DNA from: Oscillospiraceae bacterium
GTDB lineage: Bacteria > Bacillota > Clostridia > Oscillospirales > Oscillospiraceae
Length of the DNA stretch: 64,000 bases
Direction of reading: 5' to 3'
NCBI GenBank assembly: GCA_910575695.1
Contig: CAJTGJ010000006.1
Location: 62,001 to 126,000 of the forward strand
This document shows positions 28,066-35,419 of the stretch, piece by piece. Within the stretch, counting starts at the first letter, position 1; every line of letters starts with the position of its first letter. A program made the position numbers and the translations under genes. Under the pieces are notes generated by a model, which ran no database searches, had not been told where the DNA came from, and saw only the letters and a program-made list of their open reading frames with translations.

Positions 28066-29421
28066 TTACAGTTCGTCCAGATCCAGCGCCTGTCCGTCAT
28101 GCAGGACCTTTACCCGATCCTTCCAGAGGGTGAAGGCCAGGATGGAGGCAAATTCATCCGCCCTCTCCGTGTGCATGGGGAGGATCCACTTGGGGTCCAC
28201 GGTCTTGATGAGATTGGCGATGGTCTCCACATAGGCGTGGCCGCTGGTGTGCAGGGTTTCGTAAGGATGACCGCCGATGAAGCGCAGCAGGTCTTTGTCG
28301 GCGTGTTCCTCCTCCAGATACCCCTTCCACATGGAATAGATGATCTGTCCCTGGCCGTCTTTGTCCAGAAATTCCTCCCGCAGCTTGTCAAAGGGGCTGA
28401 CGTAGGTGTCCGGGTGGGTATTTTTCCGCGCCAGCACCACAAAGCCGTCCCGCTCCAGTTCTTCCTTTGTAATGGCTTTGCAGTACACAGGGTATTTCAT
28501 GGACTCCCTGATCTCCCGCAGTTCCGCCCACCGGCTGTCCCCTTTGCCCAGCACCCGTATCGTGGGGTGCGTTTTCGAGGCCCGGTATTCCTTGAACCCC
28601 CGCTCCTCCTGCATATCCCGCATGGCGGTGAGGAGGATGCGGGCCTGGTACAGGTCGCAGACGAAGTGCATCCCCTTGGGGGTGTTGTGGTAAAATTCCA
28701 TGATGCTGTCCAGGTTGGTGGAGGACACCAGCACAAAGTTATACTTGTGTGTCTGGAACAGCATTTCCGCCCTTTGGCCCAGATCCTCCTCCGACCTGAC
28801 CAGGGTGTCCCCAACCTCGCCGGTGCGGCTGAGCATGGTGCCCTCGGTGACCAGAAGATCCACCGGCTTAGGCACGTACTTCTGCACCATCCGTTCCATG
28901 CGCTCCACCTGCCCCGCGATGCCGTGGTTCCGGAAGTCCCCGGTGAACAGGATGGTCTTGCCTGCCGCCTGGATGCAGAACATATAGGCGTCCAGGGCTG
29001 AGTGGTCCACGTAGAGGGGCAGGACCCTGATGCCGGGAACGGGTGTCATCCATTTCCCCGGCTCATAGGTCCTCATCTGTTCCACGATGGCGCTGCCCTT
29101 TTCCGGCGCGTCCCGGTCGATGTAGGGGACCAGGATGCGCAGGATGTTCTTGGCCAGGGGGCCGATGTACATGGGAACACCCGGCGGAACTTTTTTGAAC
29201 AGGCCGTAGTGGTCGCCGTGGTAGTGGGTGAACAGAACCGCGCCGTCCTGGCGGGAGCCGAACACCTTTTGGACCATCTCACGGTCCTTCGTTTGGGCAT
29301 CTCCGTCCGTCCCCGGCAGGTTGGCCCCGAAGTCGATGAGGATGCGGTGTCCTCCGGCGCTGATCTCGGTGCAGCCGCCGCCGATCTGGTGGGTGCCGCG
29401 ATGGATGGTCAGGTCCGCCAT
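28066..29421 (-). CDS. MBL-fold metallo-hydrolase (RNase J/CPSF-like)
   Basis: 451 residues from ATG 29421. The metal motif is FTHYHGDHYG near residue 65 (H-x-H-x-D-H), then VDHSALDAYMF and FTGDFRNHG supply the further histidine and aspartate. The C-terminal half has HTSGHAYVETI and LPMHTE, as in the beta-CASP/RNase J-type subgroup of MBL nucleases. It could act on RNA or DNA ends. It is one base after the PD-(D/E)XK-like gene stop, whose TGA overlaps the ribosome site, so the two are made together. Confidence 0.85.
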   Translation of the reverse strand: MADLTIHRGTHQIGGGCTEISAGGHRILIDFGANLPGTDGDAQTKDREMVQKVFGSRQDGAVLFTHYHGDHYGLFKKVPPGVPMYIGPLAKNILRILVPYIDRDAPEKGSAIVEQMRTYEPGKWMTPVPGIRVLPLYVDHSALDAYMFCIQAAGKTILFTGDFRNHGIAGQVERMERMVQKYVPKPVDLLVTEGTMLSRTGEVGDTLVRSEEDLGQRAEMLFQTHKYNFVLVSSTNLDSIMEFYHNTPKGMHFVCDLYQARILLTAMRDMQEERGFKEYRASKTHPTIRVLGKGDSRWAELREIRESMKYPVYCKAITKEELERDGFVVLARKNTHPDTYVSPFDKLREEFLDKDGQGQIIYSMWKGYLEEEHADKDLLRFIGGHPYETLHTSGHAYVETIANLIKTVDPKWILPMHTERADEFASILAFTLWKDRVKVLHDGQALDLDEL

Positions 29422-29422
29422 A

Positions 29423-30196
29423 TCATTTCCCTGCCTTTTCCGGTAAATAGATGGCGGCAATGATGTCCGCCAGCAGCTGGGCAAGCTCGTCATTCGGATG
29501 CCGGTTCGGCAAATCCGCAACGAATTTTTTCAGGCTTCGGGGCTCTATTCCCTCATGGGTGCGTCGTCCATCCGGTGTCAGATAGATGACCTCCATTTGT
29601 TTATCCCAGAGTTTCTCCGGATAATCCACCAGCTTGCCCAGGGTATAGAGGTATTTCCGGGAACGGTATTTTTTTGATTGTGTCCATCTTTTTTCTCGAA
29701 TCAGTGCCATAGCCTGTTCAGCGCAGTGGCCGTCTTGGGACTTAACTCCGTATTTTTTCAGAATCAAGTCAAAGGCAGTGCGCAGAGTTTCATTGGTCCA
29801 ATGCTCATGCCCTCCCAGTTTCAGGTTAAAAACAGCCTTTTTATTCAGGATAGACAGCAACTGCCGGCCAATCTTATCGCCAAAGGATTTTTCCTGACTC
29901 TGACATTCTTCAAGATACTTCCCCGCCTGCTCGTCATTGTCGCTGCTGTCCGTAGTTTTTAGCTCAATGAGGTAAACCTTGTCGCCCGCAAGCACGTAGT
30001 CGATTTTTGTACCGATGCTCCCAAAGAGGTCCCCCCGTGGGATCGACATCTCCTTAGCCACAAGGGTTGTCCCCTCCACAAGCTCATGGATATATTTGGA
30101 CAGCAGTGTGTCCAGAATGACCTCCGCCTTGATGTTTGGAGTGAAGTAGTCTTTGACCACCCATTCGCGGATGACACTTTCCAATGTTTCAGACAT
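29423..30196 (-). CDS. PD-(D/E)XK nuclease-like protein
   Basis: 257 residues. A PD-(D/E)XK-like core is visible: GTKIDYVLAGDKVYLIELKTTD gives aspartate 66, then glutamate 78 and lysine 80 in the E-x-K pattern after two strands. A preceding helix carries glutamates. The rest is helical. No full-length family recognised. Being coupled to an MBL nuclease suggests a two-nuclease or substrate-clearing unit. Confidence 0.6.
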   Translation of the reverse strand: MSETLESVIREWVVKDYFTPNIKAEVILDTLLSKYIHELVEGTTLVAKEMSIPRGDLFGSIGTKIDYVLAGDKVYLIELKTTDSSDNDEQAGKYLEECQSQEKSFGDKIGRQLLSILNKKAVFNLKLGGHEHWTNETLRTAFDLILKKYGVKSQDGHCAEQAMALIREKRWTQSKKYRSRKYLYTLGKLVDYPEKLWDKQMEVIYLTPDGRRTHEGIEPRSLKKFVADLPNRHPNDELAQLLADIIAAIYLPEKAGK

Positions 30197-30283
30197 ATGA
30201 CAACCGTCCCTTCATAATTTATGGTTTCAACCAGGCGTATTGTCGGGTGCGCAAATCGGAAAGACAGATCTTTTGCGATGTGG

Positions 30284-30312
30284 GGAAAACGGGGTGGACA
30301 AGCCCCTATTTC
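30284..30312. repeat. GGACAAGCCC hairpin repeat, copy 2
   Basis: GGAAAACGGGGTGGACAAGC followed by CCCTATTTC corresponds to the element at 21377-21406. It overlaps the stop region of the gene ending at 30306. Confidence 0.4.
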
Positions 30313-31076
30313 TGGTTGTTCTGCTCGCACCACGCCGCAATCTCCCTAATCAATTCCAGCGGTAACGGCTTGCAGTAGGGGATCTGAATGGTTCCTTTGC
30401 TGGTCTTGTAGTCCGTCAATCTGTCAGCAAACGCTTCCACGGCCTCCGGGCCGGGGTACAGGCCGATGTGCTTCTTGAACGCCGCGAACTGAATCAGGTT
30501 GCGGCCCTTCCAGTAGGTGGGCATACTCCAGGAGATTTTCTCCTTGGCCTCTGGGATGCTGCCTTTGATGGCGCCATTCACCTGATGCAGATAGGGTTGG
30601 ACATACTCCGGCTGGCTGCGGATGTACTCTTCAATCGTCTCTGGTGCTTTCCCACAGTAATGGTCTTGATCTTTCCTGCGAAATGACCTGCCGCATTTGG
30701 GGCATACCCACATGGCGGGTTCCTCCTGGCTCCGCAGAATCTTTTCCATAGGTTTGCCTTTGGCAAGCTCGTCGATGAGCTTATCCAAGTACCGGATTTC
30801 TTGCATAAGAGGGTCTTCGATCTCCTCAACCCGTATGCCGCAAACAACACCTTTTATCAGCGTTCGGTTGGGATTGGGAGCGGGGGCGTTGCGGAAAAAG
30901 TCTCCGTAGCAGACTGAGGATGCAAGGGCCTTTTCCAGACCTTCCATACTGTATCCTGTCAGCCAGCAGATGACTTCATCAACCTCCGCTTGTGTGCGTC
31001 CCTTCTTAACTGCCTTATTCAAAAGAAGTCCGTAGACTTTCCCAAAATCCATTTGGAATACTTTTTCAATGCGCAT
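30306..31076 (-). CDS. DUF2200-DUF1801 fusion protein
   Basis: 256 residues with three parts. Residues 1-100 match DUF2200 ([17 protein letters not shown], then [15 protein letters not shown]). The middle has a zinc-ribbon-like [17 protein letters not shown]. Residues about 140-250 match DUF1801 (YdhG-like: [29 protein letters not shown]). Both domains are usually single proteins of unknown function; YdhG-like proteins have been linked to metal or nucleotide chemistry. Likely cytoplasmic. Confidence 0.72.
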   Translation of the reverse strand: MRIEKVFQMDFGKVYGLLLNKAVKKGRTQAEVDEVICWLTGYSMEGLEKALASSVCYGDFFRNAPAPNPNRTLIKGVVCGIRVEEIEDPLMQEIRYLDKLIDELAKGKPMEKILRSQEEPAMWVCPKCGRSFRRKDQDHYCGKAPETIEEYIRSQPEYVQPYLHQVNGAIKGSIPEAKEKISWSMPTYWKGRNLIQFAAFKKHIGLYPGPEAVEAFADRLTDYKTSKGTIQIPYCKPLPLELIREIAAWCEQNNQK

Positions 31077-31114
31077 ATGATTGGATGCCCTCTTTTTTCT
31101 CCATAGTGTGGCTG

Positions 31115-32407
31115 CTAAAGCAGCACTCTTGTCTTTCTTGCCAGATACAGCGGAAGATTGGTAATGTACCCATCCTTCCGGTAGCCTCGCTTGGAGAACC
31201 GGAGGGCGTATTCCGGCTGGCGTTCGGCGATATACCGCTTGAAGGAAGGGGCCGATTTATCCTCGCCGCCCTTGGCCTCAATGGGGATGATCTCTGTTCC
31301 GTACTGCACTACAAAATCGATTTCACCGTTTTTGTCGGAGTAGTAGCGGGGTTCTACCTCGAATTGGCCCCGGAGCTGCTGCAAAACGAAATTCTCGGTC
31401 AGGGGGCCTTTGAATTGATAATCGCTTTTCAACAGAATTGCGCTGTTGTCGATTCCCGCCATCTGCTTGAGCAGTCCAGTGTCAAAGACAAAGAGCTTGA
31501 ACTGATCCAGCTTGTCAAAAGCGGCAAGAGGATGTTCCATTTTGGAGACATTGTAGACCCGATTTAGCATCCCGGCGGAAACGAGCCATTCTATCGCTTC
31601 CTCGAAGTCTCTGGCACGGCCTCCTTCCCGGACAGCGCCGTACATGAACTTCTCATTGGCTTTGGCAAGCTGGGAAACGATACTGCGGAAGACCATCAGG
31701 ATACGGCCACTGTTGACCTTGCCGTTGTGTTTGGAGAAGTCGTTCTCATATATCTCGATCAGCTCGCGCTGGATCTGGACAATTTTAGTAGGGTCTTTGT
31801 ATTTTATCCAGGAGGACACGCACTCCGGCATCCCGCCAATGATGAAGTAGTTATTGCAGGCTTCCATCAGACGGCGGTGGAAAATCTCCTCAATCGGCTG
31901 CTCCTTCTGTATGCCGCAATAGAACTCATACAAAGACGGCTCCACAGCTTCCAGAAATTCATCAAAGGTAAGAGGGGAGAGGTCCAGCAGGTTCACCATG
32001 CCCACCGGGTAGGACTTTGGCTGGGCCAGCAGCGTCCCCAGGAGACTGCCGGCCGAAATGATGTGGTACTCGTTGGCCTTTTCCTTAAAGTATTTCAAGG
32101 CGTTGAGAGCGGTGGGACACTCCTGTATCTCGTCAAAAATAACCAAAGTCTCACCGGGCAGAATTTTCTTTCCGGCAATCAGGGAGAGCAATTCTATAAT
32201 CCGCTGGGGGTTCTTGTTGACCTCAAAAATAGATTTCAGTTCGTCTTCTTCATCGAAGTTGAAGTAAACGGAGTGCTCGTAGCAGCTTTGTCCGAACTCT
32301 TTCATCAGCCAGGTCTTGCCAACCTGACGTGCGCCTTTGAGTACCATAGGCTTGCGGTCTTCGCTGTGCTGCCACTTGATTAGCGCGTCTAAAGCGTTTC
32401 GCTTCAT
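31115..32407 (-). CDS. AAA ATPase with DUF4143 domain (1)
   Basis: 430 residues. Walker A is [13 protein letters not shown] near residue 25; Walker B is [11 protein letters not shown] near 98; a C-terminal DUF4143 part has [10 protein letters not shown]-like [15 protein letters not shown]. These soluble AAA_14/DUF4143 ATPases are common in anaerobes and often sit near toxin-antitoxin genes, but their role is not established. ATG at 32407 (GTG at 32410 is possible). Promoter at 32443-32471. Confidence 0.88.
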   Translation of the reverse strand: MKRNALDALIKWQHSEDRKPMVLKGARQVGKTWLMKEFGQSCYEHSVYFNFDEEDELKSIFEVNKNPQRIIELLSLIAGKKILPGETLVIFDEIQECPTALNALKYFKEKANEYHIISAGSLLGTLLAQPKSYPVGMVNLLDLSPLTFDEFLEAVEPSLYEFYCGIQKEQPIEEIFHRRLMEACNNYFIIGGMPECVSSWIKYKDPTKIVQIQRELIEIYENDFSKHNGKVNSGRILMVFRSIVSQLAKANEKFMYGAVREGGRARDFEEAIEWLVSAGMLNRVYNVSKMEHPLAAFDKLDQFKLFVFDTGLLKQMAGIDNSAILLKSDYQFKGPLTENFVLQQLRGQFEVEPRYYSDKNGEIDFVVQYGTEIIPIEAKGGEDKSAPSFKRYIAERQPEYALRFSKRGYRKDGYITNLPLYLARKTRVLL

Positions 32408-32442
32408 CACATCACCAGCCCTTCTTGTGTGAGATCAAAGAT

Positions 32443-32471
32443 AGTATAACACATTTTTCCGAGAGATACAA
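32443..32471 (-). promoter_or_regulatory. Promoter of the first DUF4143 ATPase gene
   Basis: On the minus strand TTGTAT (32466-32471), 17 bases, TATACT (32443-32448). It starts transcription about 35 bases before the start codon. Confidence 0.65.
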
Positions 32472-32478
32472 CGAGAGG

Positions 32479-32540
32479 TTTACACATTTTTCCCCGTCAA
32501 CCAGTCCTCGATTCTGATTGCGGGGATACCCTCATAAATT
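32479..32540 (-). pseudogene. 3' remnant of a third DUF4143 ATPase gene
   Basis: The minus strand encodes YEGIPAIRIEDWLTGKNV and a stop, almost the same as the C-terminus of the intact ATPase at 33411 (YEGIPAIRIEDWLAEKNV). Upstream in the same frame the similarity stops. It is the tail of a copy that was cut away. Confidence 0.75.
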
Positions 32541-32568
32541 CTACATCATCGGCATAAGCCTTCCTTTG

Positions 32569-32591
32569 AACCACTCGCCTATCGAGTGGTT
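32569..32591 (+). terminator. Orphan terminator-like hairpin
   Basis: AACCACTCG (32569-32577) pairs with CGAGTGGTT (32583-32591) and is followed by TTTTG on the plus strand, where no gene ends. Probably left from a deleted gene. Confidence 0.5.
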
Positions 32592-32604
32592 TTTGTTAGA
32601 CAAT

Positions 32605-32636
32605 AAGGTCAGCACCCGATTATGGGCGCTGACCTT
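32605..32636 (-). terminator. Terminator of the toxin-antitoxin operon
   Basis: AAGGTCAGC (32605-32613) pairs with GCTGACCTT (32628-32636), just after the Doc stop at 32644 on the minus strand, with a short T-rich tail. Confidence 0.65.
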
Positions 32637-32643
32637 ACTCATT

Positions 32644-33009
32644 TCATCTGATATGCGCCCGAATCCAGGCTAACAAATCCTGCTCATCTGCACTGCCATC
32701 GGCAATAGCGATAAACATATCCGCCAACTCACCCTTTTGCAATTCCAGATGGTAGCTGTTCCACTTCAATAGGAGTTGTGTCAGCATGGCACCGATCCGC
32801 TTATTTCCATCTATAAAGGCATGGTTAGCCGCCAATCCATATCCAAGACGGGCGATTTTTTTAATATCTGAAGGGAAAAGATCCTCTCCCGCGAAAGATT
32901 GAAGTGGCGCGGCAAGAGCTGCGCGATCTCGGAGACCGTCTATCCCACCGGTGGCCTGAATAATTCGACCGTGGATCAGAATAACGTCCTCCACCTCTAT
33001 CCAAATCAT
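32644..33009 (-). CDS. doc: Doc-type toxin of the Fic/DOC family
   Basis: 121 residues, the usual size for death-on-curing toxins. The catalytic motif is NHAFIDGNKRIGA (HxFxDGNKR), where the histidine activates the target hydroxyl and the GNKR loop binds the nucleotide phosphates. Doc enzymes phosphorylate and so inactivate EF-Tu. The start overlaps the antitoxin stop by four bases. Its partner is a RelB/DinJ-type protein, not the usual Phd. Confidence 0.88.
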   Translation of the reverse strand: MIWIEVEDVILIHGRIIQATGGIDGLRDRAALAAPLQSFAGEDLFPSDIKKIARLGYGLAANHAFIDGNKRIGAMLTQLLLKWNSYHLELQKGELADMFIAIADGSADEQDLLAWIRAHIR

Positions 33010-33257
33010 TCTGCCATCCTCTTATAATCTGACGCAAAATCAGCCAATAACTGGTCGGTATCTGCCAGCATTGACTCCTTAGACACAAGAGCATCTGGCT
33101 CTTGAATTGTTACAGCGAATGGCATTCCCTTTGCGCGTACAAAGGCATTGGCAAAAATATTGAAAGCAGTGGACGTTGTCATTCCCAGCTTGGCACAGAT
33201 AGCGGCCATCTCTGCTTTCACATCGGAATCCATGCGGAATGTCATGTTGGTATCCAT
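33006..33257 (-). CDS. RelB/DinJ family antitoxin
   Basis: 83 residues from ATG 33257; an upstream start would extend through the promoter. The N-terminus MDTNMTFRMDSDVKAEMAAI is the ribbon-helix-helix DNA-binding part of DinJ-type antitoxins, with the STAFNIFANAFV helix next; the C-terminal tail would wrap the toxin. It would repress its own promoter together with the toxin. Pairing of DinJ with Doc instead of a RelE-fold toxin is a hybrid arrangement. AGGAGG lies close to the start. Confidence 0.85.
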   Translation of the reverse strand: MDTNMTFRMDSDVKAEMAAICAKLGMTTSTAFNIFANAFVRAKGMPFAVTIQEPDALVSKESMLADTDQLLADFASDYKRMAE

Positions 33258-33279
33258 ACCATCGCCTCCTCGCACGACA

Positions 33280-33308
33280 ATTATAGTACATACTGTGTGC
33301 AAAGTCAA
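33280..33308 (-). promoter_or_regulatory. Promoter of the toxin-antitoxin operon
   Basis: TTGACT (33303-33308 on the minus strand), 17 bases, and a perfect TATAAT (33280-33285). It lies 20 bases before the antitoxin ATG, within reach of an autoregulatory antitoxin. Confidence 0.85.
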
Positions 33309-33410
33309 GTTCAATTCAGTGTTATCTATTTTATACGCGCCAGGGCATTTTGTTTGCAAGCCAAGGAAATTACGGCAGCACCACACAAAGACCGCCCGAG
33401 CACACCTGCT

Positions 33411-34586
33411 TTACACGTTTTTCTCCGCCAGCCAGTCCTCAATCCTGATTGCTGGGATACCCTCATAATTCCCTCGGAAAGAGCCTTCTTTATACAGAAC
33501 CAGCTTCGGGTAGTTGTCCCTGACATCCAAGAGTGAACCAAACTCCCGCTGGATGGTGGCCTCGTCACTGAGCAGATAGTAGACCTGGACATACAGCTTG
33601 TCACCCTGCTTCTCTCCTACGAAGTCGATTCCCTTCGTCTCGACACACCCGACACAGACCTTGCATCCCCGGCGAAGCAGTTCCAAGCTTACGATGTTTT
33701 CCAGCACGATTTCCACGTTTTGCAGGTTTGCCCCGATGACCGCCTCCCGCAACCCGTGATCTGCCACATAGTATTTCTCGTTGACTTTCAGTACCTTCTT
33801 GCCGTTGATGTCCTGGATCTTAAGACGGTACAGGAGGTAGGCTTCCTCACAGGCTTTCAGATAGTTCAGGATCGTTTCGGGAGCTACGGTGCGGTTCTCC
33901 GCCTTGAAGTATTTGGAGATGCTGGTGGCTGAAAAGCTCCTGCCTACGTTGGACAGGGCATAGGCGATGATACGCTCCAGGAGGCCAACGTCCCGGATGT
34001 TGTTACGCTTGACAATATCCTTCAGTACTACCGAGTTGAAGATGTCCTGGAGATAGTTTTTACTGATCTCCGGCTTGAAATTGATGTTGGACAGAAAGGG
34101 CATACCGCCGTATTGGATATACTGGTCGAAGGTCAAGGTAGGGTCAGCCATCTGAAACTCTGTAAAGGAAAAAGGGTATACAACAAAGGAGATATACCGC
34201 CCGGCAATATAGGTCGCCAGTTCACCAGACAGCAACCGGGAGTTGGAGCCGGTGATGTAGATGTCCGCATGGAATTTCACCCGCAGGGAGTTGACCGCAT
34301 TCTCCCAACCCTGCACTTCCTGTATCTCGTCAAAGAACAGGTAGAATTGCTCTTTGTTGTCGCCAATTTTCTCGCATACATAGTCGTGGAGAGCGTTGTA
34401 CTCGCAAAGTCGCTGGTTGCCCAAGTCCTCAAAGTTCAGGACGATCGTGTTGGGGCTGCCTATCTCGTCACGAATTTGTTCCAGCAGAACGCTTTTACCG
34501 CCGCGCCGGATACCAGTCAATACCTTGATGATGTCCTTGCCGATGAAGGGACGGATTTTTGCTAGATAGTTCTCTCGAATGACCAT
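33411..34586 (-). CDS. AAA ATPase with DUF4143 domain (2)
   Basis: 391 residues from ATG 34586 (AAAGGAG ten bases upstream); the longer frame to 34640 lacks a site. Walker A is LTGIRRGGKSVLL near residue 23; Walker B YLFFDEIQEV near 80; DUF4143 ends with the characteristic AIRIEDWL. A paralogue of the ATPase at 31115 and source of the tail at 32479. Together they flank the toxin-antitoxin pair, which fits a stabilisation or defence cassette, but this is inference. Confidence 0.88.
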   Translation of the reverse strand: MVIRENYLAKIRPFIGKDIIKVLTGIRRGGKSVLLEQIRDEIGSPNTIVLNFEDLGNQRLCEYNALHDYVCEKIGDNKEQFYLFFDEIQEVQGWENAVNSLRVKFHADIYITGSNSRLLSGELATYIAGRYISFVVYPFSFTEFQMADPTLTFDQYIQYGGMPFLSNINFKPEISKNYLQDIFNSVVLKDIVKRNNIRDVGLLERIIAYALSNVGRSFSATSISKYFKAENRTVAPETILNYLKACEEAYLLYRLKIQDINGKKVLKVNEKYYVADHGLREAVIGANLQNVEIVLENIVSLELLRRGCKVCVGCVETKGIDFVGEKQGDKLYVQVYYLLSDEATIQREFGSLLDVRDNYPKLVLYKEGSFRGNYEGIPAIRIEDWLAEKNV

Positions 34587-34681
34587 GGCTGTCAGCTCCT
34601 TTCTTATAATAGGATAACACATAGTATGTCTTTCGGCCAATTAGATTTTTGGATTATATCAGATATAACTTATAAAAGCAG

Positions 34682-34705
34682 AAGGAGTGCTAACCGGCAC
34701 TCCTT
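34682..34705 (-). terminator. Terminator after the HTH remnant
   Basis: AAGGAGTGC (34682-34690) pairs with GCACTCCTT (34697-34705), followed by a T-rich tail on the minus strand. It follows the stop of the truncated HTH frame. Confidence 0.65.
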
Positions 34706-34795
34706 CATTCGTCATCGGGAACGTACTCCGCAATATCTTCCAAGCGGCAGTCCAGCACCGCATACAGTAAAGTATGGATCCACTGATCGATGGAT
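34705..34795 (-). pseudogene. XRE-type HTH regulator, 3' remnant
   Basis: The minus frame encodes LLYAVLDCRLEDIAEYVPDDE and stop (34705-34707). That is the typical end of small Cro/C1-type regulators (LDCR.ED..EY.PD). It has no start of its own, being closed by TAA near 34795. Its terminator survives. Evidence of deletion at the border of the BREX island. Confidence 0.7.
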
Positions 34796-35261
34796 TACTG
34801 TTCCATGCTTTTTGTAGCCCTTGACAAAGAATATCTGGGCTATGGGACTTTTGGACACACGTTTTCGGCCGGACGGATTACAATCTGCTGTTGACCTTTG
34901 TTGGATTTCTTGTTTTATCGGCAACATTGGGAGCCCCCCGGCATTTTCGCAAATGTTGCAGCAGCTCGTCTCCAGGCACGAAGTCCTGGCCGGCGTTGCC
35001 GCCAGCCAGGTGATCAGTAATGTTCCAGCTGCGCTACTGTTGTCCGGGTTTACGGAAAACTTGTCCGCACTGATCATCGGCGTCAATCTTGGCGGGCTTG
35101 GGACGTTGATCGCGTCTATGGCAAGTTTGATATCCTACAAGCTCATTGCGCGGGAAGAAAGTCAGGTCAAAGGGGCGTATTTCCGGTATTTTACGGTGGC
35201 GAATGTCTGCTTTCTTGTGGTCCTGTTGGTGTTTGCACTGATTCTTGAAGCACAAATTTGA
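34796..35261 (+). pseudogene. Anion permease (ArsB/SLC13-like), C-terminal remnant with frameshift
   Basis: The plus frame encodes ASQVISNVPAALLLSGF, LIIGVNLGGLGTLIASMASL and two more hydrophobic helices, the C-terminal half of an ArsB/NhaD-SLC13 type permease. The preceding helix (DYNLLLTFVGFL) is in another frame, so there is at least one frameshift near 34900. No N-terminal half is present. Residual sequence of a decayed transporter gene. Confidence 0.7.
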
Positions 35262-35270
35262 CGAAATAGA

Positions 35271-35299
35271 TTGAAAAACAGCAGCCGCTATGGTAGTAT
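35271..35299 (+). promoter_or_regulatory. Likely promoter of the BREX operon
   Basis: TTGAAA (35271-35276), 17 bases, TAGTAT (35294-35299). It begins a leader of about 115 bases before ATG 35420, in an A+T-rich stretch with no gene. The -10 is moderate. Confidence 0.6.
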
Positions 35300-35419
35300 A
35301 TACTTAGTTTTTTATATCAACACCTGAAACGACTATTGCGAACGGCAAAAACAGATGGCGTAGTAGATGATTGGGGTTACATACAAAACTATTGAGAACA
35401 CTGGAAGAAGCTAACGAAC

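Noticed and set aside
28036-29001. A 321-codon plus-strand frame opposite the MBL hydrolase gene.
   Set aside because: Shadow; the MBL metal motifs are on the minus strand.
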